From: VBDM01 sp035637655 | GTDB lineage: Bacteria; Pseudomonadota; Gammaproteobacteria; Burkholderiales; SG8-39 | Direction: 5' to 3' | Assembly (NCBI GenBank): GCA_035637655.1 | Contig: DASPWT010000238.1 | Coordinates: forward strand, 1-5,176 | Length of the DNA: 5,176 nt | In this document: one piece after another, positions 1-4,732 of the stretch | How the letters are laid out: each line of letters opens with the position of its first letter | Position numbering within the stretch: the first letter of the stretch is position 1 | Position numbers and translations under genes: made by a program | Notes under the pieces: generated by a model | Database searches by the model: none | What the model was told of the DNA's origin: nothing | Seen by the model: the letters and a program-made list of their open reading frames with translations, nothing else

Positions 1-56
1 GACATCACGCCCGACTCGCAATGCGAGGCGTGCGCGTGCACGAAAGACTCGGGCAT
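1..56 (-). CDS. Start of a BtrH N-terminal-domain-like protein (partial, runs off the left edge)
   Basis: An ATG lies at 56..54, two bases after the TAG stop of the upstream 131-residue gene, and opens a frame with no stop up to the window edge. Eighteen codons are visible: MPESFVHAHASHCESGVM. The pattern His-Cys-Glu-Ser-Gly-Val-Met near the N terminus resembles the beginning of BtrH N-terminal domains, whose early HC-x-S/T-x motif carries the presumed nucleophilic cysteine. In butirosin biosynthesis BtrH moves an acyl chain from an acyl carrier protein to an acceptor. By analogy this protein could be an acyltransferase that modifies the product of darA/darB, but that is inference. The near-contiguous spacing places it in the same operon. 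No strong Shine-Dalgarno is visible (only CCGGG about 12 bases upstream), so translational coupling is likely. With so few residues the family call is tentative. Confidence 0.5.
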   Translation of the reverse strand, partial: MPESFVHAHASHCESGVM

Positions 57-58
57 CG

Positions 59-454
59 CTAGTCGACCCGGTCCAGGGACTCGCTGGAGATGCCCAGGGC
101 CTCGGCGTAACGCAGCCGCAGCGCAAGCGGCAAACGCGAGAAAACCGCCGGCTTGAGATGGCGGCGCACGCGCCAGCGCCACAGGCCGGTGACTTGCGAC
201 AGCAGCTCCACGTCCATGCGCGCGCGATACATGTGGTATTCGAGCGGCGAGGATTCGCCCGAGAGCGCTCGCGCGCGAGCCTGCATCGCTCGCCGCTCCA
301 GGTCCTCGACTGCCTGGCGCGTAACGATCTCCTCGACTTCCCAGCCGCGCGAGGGCACGAGCCGCAACTTGCCATCGTCGGCGACCGCGTAGACAGCTTT
401 GCGATGGCCCGCCAGGGTCCGGTTACCCTCCTGGGGCACGTCGCGCTCACGCAT
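59..454 (-). CDS. Conserved-looking 131-residue protein with a probable cryptic HTH, DAR-cluster associated
   Basis: This is a real gene by context: its ATG (454..452) overlaps the darB stop by eight bases (ATGCGTGA) and it ends with TAG at 61..59. The function is unknown. Residues 17-40 (GHRKAVYAVADDGKL, then SRGWEVEE) look like a small N-terminal strand-rich module. Residues 41-72 are a charged, probably helical linker rich in Arg and Glu. Residues 80-127 read like a degenerate XRE/Cro-type helix-turn-helix: MDVELLSQVTG, then WRWRVRRHLKP, and later RYAEALGISSESL, which copies the usual 'lakaLgvsldeL' end of such domains. Trp92, Arg93, Trp94, Arg95, Arg97 and Arg98 would sit in or near the recognition helix. 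There is no signal peptide or membrane segment. I have an impression of similar small proteins beside darA/darB in flexirubin clusters, but cannot confirm it. It could be a local regulator or a non-DNA-binding accessory. An AGGAGG motif lies inside the gene (432..427) with no good start codon after it; the overlapping ATG remains the best start. Confidence 0.85.
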   Translation of the reverse strand: MRERDVPQEGNRTLAGHRKAVYAVADDGKLRLVPSRGWEVEEIVTRQAVEDLERRAMQARARALSGESSPLEYHMYRARMDVELLSQVTGLWRWRVRRHLKPAVFSRLPLALRLRYAEALGISSESLDRVD

Positions 455-1625
455 GCTCTGTGGCGGTGAGGTAGATGAAACCGCTCGAGAAGCGTCCGCT
501 CTCCGGCACCCAGCACAGGACATGCTGCCCGTCCCGCAGCCTGCCGCTCTTGAGCAATTCGTCGAGCATGATGTAGATCGAGGCCGATCCGACGTTACCC
601 ACCCGTTCGAGATTGGTGAACCAGCGTTCCTGGGGAATCGGCAGTCCCGCGCGCACGAGCCCGTCGGCGACCGGAGCGCGGAAGTATTCCGATGAATAGT
701 GCGGCAGGAGCCAGTCGACACCTCCAGGCGAAAGCGCGCGGCGCGCGATAACGCGCGCGAGGGGCTTCACCAGGGTGTGCTCGATAACCTGGTCGTTCAG
801 CAGCTTGACGTCCTGCTTCAGGGTAAACAGCGATTTCGCCTGACGCTCGCACGCCGAATAGCTCAGCCAGCCGCGCAGCGTGCCGTTCGCCTGCTTTTCC
901 GCGCCGCCGTACATGCATACCGGCAGCTCGTGCGCGTATGAGAATATGTCCACCCATTCGATGCGCAGGTTCAGCCCGGGGCGCGGGGCGGGCTCGAGAA
1001 GCAGGGCACCGGCGCCGTCGGACAGCATCCAGCGCAGGAAGTCCTTTTCGAACGCGAGCTCGGAGTGCGCCTCCAGGATTTCCGCGCCGTTGGGCGGCTC
1101 GATATCGTAGTTCTGCGCGAGCAGGCCGAGCGAAGCGATCTCCGATCCGGTCACGACGGCGTTGCGCGCGTCGCTCGACGCGACCGACATCCAGCCGTAC
1201 TTCAGCGCGGTGGCGCCCGATACGCACACGCCGGCGGTCGCTACGACCTCGCACACCGGCGCGCCGAGCTCGCCGTGGACCATGACCGCATGGTTGGGCA
1301 GCAGCTGATCGGGGTTGGAGGTTCCGCAGGCGAGGCACGCCAGGTCGTCGAGGGCGAAGCCGTTACCAGCCAATCCCCTGACCGCGGCGGCGGTGAGGCT
1401 CGCGTTGGTGTAATTCGGCTTTCCCGTGGCCGGATCGATCACGTAATAGCGGCGCCGGATGCCGTTGCTGCGCTGGACGATGCGGCGCGCGCGCGATGGC
1501 CGTCCGCCGACCTGTCCCAGGATCGCTTCGACCTGGTCGTTCTCGACCGGAGCATTCGGCAGGCACACCGAGCTGCGCGTGATATAGGCGATGCGGCGAT
1601 CCATGTCCGGATTCTGCCTGTTCAT
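447..1625 (-). CDS. darB: DarB-type beta-ketoacyl-ACP synthase III
   Basis: A 392-residue ketosynthase of the FabH/KAS III thiolase fold. The expected triad is complete: Cys134 in AGVCVSG, His309 in WLLPHYSSEY and Asn344 in RVGNVGSAS. The N-terminal stretch with GGRPSRARRIVQRSNGIRRR (residues 40-59), followed by a DPATGKPNYTNA segment, is typical of DarB proteins rather than of housekeeping FabH, which is also shorter (about 320 residues). In the family DarB condenses two thioester-bound chains (a beta-ketoacyl and an enoyl/acyl unit) to a cyclohexanedione that becomes a 2,5-dialkylresorcinol. The in-frame ATG at 1625 is chosen because it overlaps the darA stop by one base (TGATG) and has GGGGCG just upstream; Met8 is a second possible start. 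The open frame continues upstream inside darA to about 2048, but that extension is not ketosynthase-like. The chain substrates and the acyl carrier protein are not in the window. Confidence 0.9.
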   Translation of the reverse strand: MNRQNPDMDRRIAYITRSSVCLPNAPVENDQVEAILGQVGGRPSRARRIVQRSNGIRRRYYVIDPATGKPNYTNASLTAAAVRGLAGNGFALDDLACLACGTSNPDQLLPNHAVMVHGELGAPVCEVVATAGVCVSGATALKYGWMSVASSDARNAVVTGSEIASLGLLAQNYDIEPPNGAEILEAHSELAFEKDFLRWMLSDGAGALLLEPAPRPGLNLRIEWVDIFSYAHELPVCMYGGAEKQANGTLRGWLSYSACERQAKSLFTLKQDVKLLNDQVIEHTLVKPLARVIARRALSPGGVDWLLPHYSSEYFRAPVADGLVRAGLPIPQERWFTNLERVGNVGSASIYIMLDELLKSGRLRDGQHVLCWVPESGRFSSGFIYLTATEHA

Positions 1626-2542
1626 CAGCGCCCCGACGGTAGCTCGTAGTACGCCTGCAGCGACCGCAGGCGCTTGGCGAACAGAGGCCGCGTGATCCGT
1701 TGTACGAGCAGACTCGTCGGAACGACCGCCAGTATCATCGCGACGAGGTAGACGCAGAACACGCCGAGCAAGGGCAATCGCCCGATCGATCCGGGAGCCC
1801 CGCCGAGACGGATCAGCCGCGACCATACCGAAAACGCCCGCTGCGCAGCGCGCTCGCTGAAAATCAATCGCGGATCGACGCGCGCAGCGCCCAGCCCGGC
1901 GAGCATCGGTGCGTCCTCGTGTTCGCGGTCGGCGCGCAGCGCGTTCAGGAGGGCCAGGCCGAAGCGATCGGCCTTTGCGATCTCCGGCTCCGCCACACCC
2001 GCCGCCGGCAAGCCCCAGAAGGCATCCCGCCGCCCGGTCAGGAGCCACCGCGGCATGGTGATGAAAGTCGCGAGCGTGCCGCCCCCGTCTATGAACGCCA
2101 CGTTATCGCGCAACCGCCCGCCGGCTTCCCGGATCAGTTGTTTGACGGTTTCCTGCGCGAGCAGCCACATGTTGCGACACGCGATCACGGTCACGACCGG
2201 CCGCCCGCGCAGCAGCCGTTTTCCCGCCTCACTTTTCAGGAACGCGGTCATCGGACCCGACGGTGCGAGATACCAGACCTGATACGCCAGGATGATGAGA
2301 TCGAACCGCTCGTCCGCGCGCACGGAGAATGGCTCGAGCGCCGGCGGCTCAAGCAGCACCGTTTCCGGCATCGCGTCCAGAAAGCTCCACAACGACCAGG
2401 GAAAGGGATACGGCCGCCGTGGGCGAAGCGGCTCTTCCGCGAGCTCAACATCGTTCGCCTCGGCCAGCGGCGACACCAGGGCGCGCGCCACGCGCGCGAG
2501 CTGGCCGGTTTGCGAAAAATGCACAACCAGAACCCGTTTCAT
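1625..2542 (-). CDS. darA: DarA-type flavodoxin-fold protein (annotated as dialkylresorcinol condensing enzyme)
   Basis: A 305-residue protein. The N terminus, MKRVLVVHFSQTGQLARVA, is a flavodoxin-like first strand and FMN-phosphate loop (S10-Q-T-G-Q14). A second cofactor loop is seen at about 84-101 (ILAYQVWYLAPSGPM), where flavodoxins have Y/W-x-x-PSGP. A third, TVIACRNMWLL (118-128), fits the last FMN-contact region. Residues about 257-280 form a hydrophobic, probably membrane-spanning or anchoring segment, followed by a basic tail, so the protein may sit at the inner membrane. Homologues are named 'dialkylresorcinol condensing enzyme DarA', but the fold suggests a flavin-dependent oxidation, consistent with aromatization of the DarB cyclohexanedione to the resorcinol. 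The start at 2542 leaves the flavodoxin strand complete; its own Shine-Dalgarno is poor (G7 then C directly before ATG), and it overlaps the mini-ORF stop (ATGA), so coupling is likely. The stop overlaps the darB start. Confidence 0.85.
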   Translation of the reverse strand: MKRVLVVHFSQTGQLARVARALVSPLAEANDVELAEEPLRPRRPYPFPWSLWSFLDAMPETVLLEPPALEPFSVRADERFDLIILAYQVWYLAPSGPMTAFLKSEAGKRLLRGRPVVTVIACRNMWLLAQETVKQLIREAGGRLRDNVAFIDGGGTLATFITMPRWLLTGRRDAFWGLPAAGVAEPEIAKADRFGLALLNALRADREHEDAPMLAGLGAARVDPRLIFSERAAQRAFSVWSRLIRLGGAPGSIGRLPLLGVFCVYLVAMILAVVPTSLLVQRITRPLFAKRLRSLQAYYELPSGR

Positions 2543-2577
2543 GCCCCCCCAAGGCGCGCGCGTCGAATGCGGCGCAT
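2539..2577 (-). CDS. 12-codon Arg-rich mini-ORF (leader peptide candidate) coupled to darA
   Basis: An ATG at 2577..2575 opens a 12-codon frame, MRRIRRARLGGA, ending in TGA at 2541..2539. That TGA overlaps the darA ATG as ATGA, so a ribosome finishing the mini-ORF is placed at the darA start. It is preceded, ten bases upstream, by GGGGGAGG, a much better Shine-Dalgarno than anything next to darA. Five of the twelve residues are arginine. Taken together this looks like a translational-coupling leader, but an ORF this short in GC-rich DNA can arise by chance, and production of the peptide is not shown. The frame passes through the seven-G run at 2544-2550. Confidence 0.4.
   Translation of the reverse strand: MRRIRRARLGGA
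2544..2550 (-). repeat. G7 homopolymer (C7 on the plus strand) just before the darA start
   Basis: Seven consecutive G on the coding strand, one base before the darA ATG. The tract is inside the last codons of the mini-ORF (GGG GGG G). Insertion of one G would make the mini-ORF and darA one continuous frame. Deletion of one would put the mini-ORF in the third frame. Tracts of this kind can slip during replication or transcription, and are also common sites of sequencing error. Confidence 0.85.
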
Positions 2578-2587
2578 CTGCTGTCAG

Positions 2588-2595
2588 CCTCCCCC
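2588..2595 (-). promoter_or_regulatory. Strong Shine-Dalgarno GGGGGAGG ahead of the mini-ORF/darA
   Basis: GGGGGAGG on the minus strand, ten bases before the mini-ORF ATG (2577) and 45 bases before the darA ATG. It is the best ribosome binding site in the gap between pcnB and darA and argues that translation starts at the mini-ORF and reaches darA by coupling. Confidence 0.5.
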
Positions 2596-2622
2596 GAAAG
2601 AATAACCCGCGGGGCGCCGGGT
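2595..2622 (-). terminator. Weak candidate intrinsic terminator after pcnB
   Basis: On the minus strand ACCCG (2622..2618) and CGGGT (2609..2605) can pair around an eight-base loop, followed by TATTCTTTC. The stem is only five pairs and the T run is interrupted, so this is a marginal terminator. It overlaps the candidate promoter, and both readings need not be true. It begins about 38 bases after the pcnB stop, where a terminator would be expected. Confidence 0.2.
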
Positions 2623-2627
2623 GTCAT
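2599..2627 (-). promoter_or_regulatory. Candidate sigma70-type promoter of the dar operon
   Basis: On the minus strand, ATGACA (2627..2622; five of six to TTGACA) is followed by exactly 17 bases and TATTCT (2604..2599; four of six to TATAAT). Transcription would begin near 2592, leaving about 50 bases before darA. The predicted start falls inside the Shine-Dalgarno, which would still keep GGAGG. The spacer is very GC-rich and contains two touching perfect palindromes, CCCGCGGG (2606-2613) and GGCGCC (2613-2618), a possible protein site. It is the only well-spaced match seen between pcnB and darA; chance matches are possible. Confidence 0.35.
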
Positions 2628-2660
2628 CGGATTTTCCGCAGAGCCCAAACTTTGCCCGTT

Positions 2661-3986
2661 TCAAGCCTGCGCCGGGTCGGGCGGTGGCAACGCGCTCTTG
2701 CGGCGGCGGCGCCGGCGGCGGCGCCGCTCGCCCGGTTGCGGCGCCATGAGCATCGCCTGGCGCTCGGCGTCGTCCGCCTGCTGAAACTTTTCCCACCACT
2801 GCGAGAGTTCCTCGGGCGCTTCGCCGCTCGCGCTCCTCAGCACGAGGAAGTCGAATCCGGCCCGGAATCTTTCGTGCGCCAGGAGGCCGAAGGGACGGCG
2901 GCCGCTCCTCTGCTCGAGGCGCGGCTGCAGCGCCCAGATCTCCTTCATGACGGCGGTGAAACGGCGCGGGATCGCGAGCTTGTCGGACTGGATATCGAGC
3001 ACGGTGTCCATCGCCTCGAACAGAGCCGGGATCGGCTTCAGTCCCCGCTGCTCGCTTTTTTTCCACGCCGCGAGAACCTCGTGCCACAGGAGCGCCGCGA
3101 ACAGGAACGCGGGCGACACGGATTTGCCCGAGCGCACCCGGCTGTCGGTCTGCTCGAGCGCGAGAGTGACGAAGCGCTCGCCTATCGGCTGCTCGAAGAT
3201 GACGTCGAGCAGGGGCAGCAGGCCGTGGTGCAGGCGTTCGCTGCGCAGCTGGCGCAGGCCCGTCGCCGCGTGGCCCGAGAGCAGCAGCTTCTGCATTTCC
3301 TCGTAGACCCGCGACGGGGGGACGTTCTCCAGCAGGTGAGCCAGCCCGCGTATCGGTTTTCGCGTGCGCTCGTCGATGGAGAATCCCGCCTTTGCGGCAA
3401 AGCGCACGGCGCGCAGCATCCGCAGCGGGTCTTCCCGGTAGCGGGCGCGCGCGTCGCCGATGATGCGCACGGATTTCCGCTGCAGGTCCCTCAGGCCGTT
3501 GTGGTAGTCGAAGAGAGTCTCGCTCGCCGGATCGTAGTACAGCGCGTTGATCGTGAAATCGCGCCGGATGGCGTCGTCCTCGCGCGTGCCGTAGATGTTG
3601 TCCCTGAGCACCCGGCCAAGCTCGTCGGTCTCCGTCGCGGTGCGCGCGCGAAACGTCGAGACCTCCACGGTCTCCTCGCCGAACATCACGTGCACGAGCT
3701 TGAACCGCTTGCCGATGAGGCGCGAGCGCCGGAACACCTTGTGCACCTCTTCGGGATAGGCGTCGGTGGCGACGTCGAAGTCCTTGGGGCGAAGGCCCAG
3801 CAGCAGGTCGCGCACCGCGCCGCCCACGACATACGCCTGATAGCCGTGGCTGTGCAGCACCTCGCAGACCTTGCGCGAGCCCTGCGAGATCGCCTCGCGG
3901 CCGATGCCGTGCTGCTCCTTCGGGACGGTTCTCGGCTCGGAACCGGAGCCGAACCGGAGGACGCGCCGGATGAATTTCTTGATCAA
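2661..3986 (-). CDS. pcnB: Poly(A) polymerase I
   Basis: PcnB adds 3' poly(A) tails to RNAs in the cytoplasm, marking them for degradation. From the TTG at 3986 the protein has 441 residues, close to the E. coli 465. The class II nucleotidyltransferase head is complete: VVGGAVRDLLLG (53-64), the metal-binding pair Asp69/Asp71 in KDFDVATDA, Glu108 in VEVSTFRA, RRDFTINALYY (141-151), and YREDPLRMLRAVRFAA (183-198). The tail carries nine arginines in a row (421-429); E. coli PcnB also ends in an Arg/Lys-rich region. The TTG is preferred because it overlaps the ATPase stop (TTGA) and gives MIKKFIRRVLRF, the usual PcnB beginning. A GTG at 4028 would add 14 residues of ATPase-overlapping sequence. 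A GGGAG lies 12 bases before the TTG, so initiation should be weak. E. coli pcnB also uses a rare start (AUU). CCA-adding enzyme is less likely given the N-terminal extension and basic tail. No folK follows. Confidence 0.95.
   Translation of the reverse strand: MIKKFIRRVLRFGSGSEPRTVPKEQHGIGREAISQGSRKVCEVLHSHGYQAYVVGGAVRDLLLGLRPKDFDVATDAYPEEVHKVFRRSRLIGKRFKLVHVMFGEETVEVSTFRARTATETDELGRVLRDNIYGTREDDAIRRDFTINALYYDPASETLFDYHNGLRDLQRKSVRIIGDARARYREDPLRMLRAVRFAAKAGFSIDERTRKPIRGLAHLLENVPPSRVYEEMQKLLLSGHAATGLRQLRSERLHHGLLPLLDVIFEQPIGERFVTLALEQTDSRVRSGKSVSPAFLFAALLWHEVLAAWKKSEQRGLKPIPALFEAMDTVLDIQSDKLAIPRRFTAVMKEIWALQPRLEQRSGRRPFGLLAHERFRAGFDFLVLRSASGEAPEELSQWWEKFQQADDAERQAMLMAPQPGERRRRRRRRRKSALPPPDPAQA
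2700..2726 (-). repeat. CGC/CGG codon run encoding nine arginines in PcnB
   Basis: Nine consecutive arginine codons (seven CGC, two CGG) near the 3' end of pcnB form a short trinucleotide-like repeat. It encodes residues 421-429. The basic tail is a family trait, probably for RNA binding; the near-perfect homopolymer suggests growth by replication slippage. Confidence 0.8.
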
Positions 3987-4732
3987 GAGGGAAGAAAACT
4001 CCCGGTGCCCGCCGCTTCCAGAGGGCACTGGTACAGCGCTTCGAGGTTGGCTTGGGTGAGCATGTCGCTTGAGCGCCCCAGGCTTGCGCGGCCCGCATCA
4101 TACAGTAAAACCGCGAAGCCGCAGTGCCGGGCGGCGTGTCCGGGCTCGTGCAGCGCCGCGAGCACCGTCTTTCCGCCGGACGCGCACCGGGAGAGCGTCC
4201 GCATCACCTGCGCCTGGTGGTTCAGGTCGAGATGCTGCAGCGGCTCGTCGAGCAGCAGGATGTCCGCGTCCTGCAGGAGGACCTGCGCGATGCGGGCCCG
4301 CTGGCGCTCCCCGCCGGAAAGCGTGCGGTAGCCCTGAGCCGCGCGATCGGCGAGGTCGAGCTCGGCGAGCCGGCGGCGCGCGAGCCCAGCGCCTTCCTCG
4401 TCCCGGCTCCAGGCGCTCCTCGAGAGCGGATACCGGCCGAGCATGACGTAATCGAGCACGCTGCCCCAGAAATCGGTTTCCTCGTCCTGGAGCAGCACGG
4501 CGATGCGCCGGGCGAGTTCGCCGCGCCGGTGCGCGGCCAGCGCGACGCCGTCGAGCGCGATCGCGCCGGACTGCGGGGCGCGCAGGCCGGCGAGGGCGAG
4601 GATAAGGCTCGTTTTGCCCGAACCGTTGCGCCCGAGGAGCGACCAGAACGCGCCCGGGGCGAGCGCGAGATCGAGCGCGCGAACGAGCTCGCGCCCGCCC
4701 GCCGAGAGTCCGATTCCGGCCGCTTGCAGCAT
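3983..4732 (-). CDS. ABC transporter ATP-binding protein, FecE/BtuD type
   Basis: A 249-residue cytoplasmic ATPase that would drive import through the adjacent FecCD-family permease. All ABC motifs are present: Walker A GRNGSGKT (34-41), Q-loop Gln82, signature LSGGERQRARIAQ (138-150), Walker B ILLLDEP with Asp162/Glu163, D-loop LQHLDL (165-170), and H-loop His195. After the H-loop the usual HDLN-x-A reads HEPGHA, a mild variant. The segments DEETDFWGSVLDYVMLGRYP (83-102) and EPLQHLDLNHQ, and the ending EALYQCPLE, fit a subgroup I associate with cobalamin importers in Betaproteobacteria, but haem or siderophore cannot be excluded. The ATG at 4732 is chosen because it overlaps the permease stop (TGATG); upstream in-frame sequence lies in the permease and has no ABC features. 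No substrate-binding protein is visible. Confidence 0.92.
   Translation of the reverse strand: MLQAAGIGLSAGGRELVRALDLALAPGAFWSLLGRNGSGKTSLILALAGLRAPQSGAIALDGVALAAHRRGELARRIAVLLQDEETDFWGSVLDYVMLGRYPLSRSAWSRDEEGAGLARRRLAELDLADRAAQGYRTLSGGERQRARIAQVLLQDADILLLDEPLQHLDLNHQAQVMRTLSRCASGGKTVLAALHEPGHAARHCGFAVLLYDAGRASLGRSSDMLTQANLEALYQCPLEAAGTGSFLPS

Noticed and set aside
427..432. Perfect AGGAGG inside the 131-residue gene
   Set aside because: No ATG, GTG or TTG lies at a proper distance in frame (only a CTG about 11 bases on), so it is probably coincidental.
455..721. N-terminal extension of the 131-residue gene into darB
   Set aside because: The sequence is a shadow of the darB C terminus, which contains the catalytic Asn region; the ATG at 454 overlaps the darB stop in the usual way.
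1626..2048. N-terminal extension of the darB frame into darA
   Set aside because: The extra residues are basic low-complexity sequence within darA; the ATG at 1625 with TGATG coupling gives a normal ketosynthase.
1700..2605. Plus-strand open frame of 301 codons opposite darA
   Set aside because: Antisense shadow of darA; no domain pattern, while the minus strand encodes a clear flavodoxin-like protein.
3987..4028. GTG start for pcnB at 4028
   Set aside because: It would add 14 residues translated from the end of the ATPase gene with no family resemblance. TTG at 3986 gives the expected start, although GTG is not strictly excluded.
2584..4101. Minus-strand frame of 505 codons overlapping pcnB
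   Set aside because: It is an alternative frame of pcnB with Arg/Ala/Gly/Pro-rich content and no motif; the pcnB frame has all catalytic signatures.
2292..4331. Long plus-strand open frame of 679 codons
   Set aside because: It lies antisense to pcnB, the ATPase end and the darA start, has no recognisable domain and is low-complexity Arg/Ala-rich, as expected for a shadow in GC-rich DNA.
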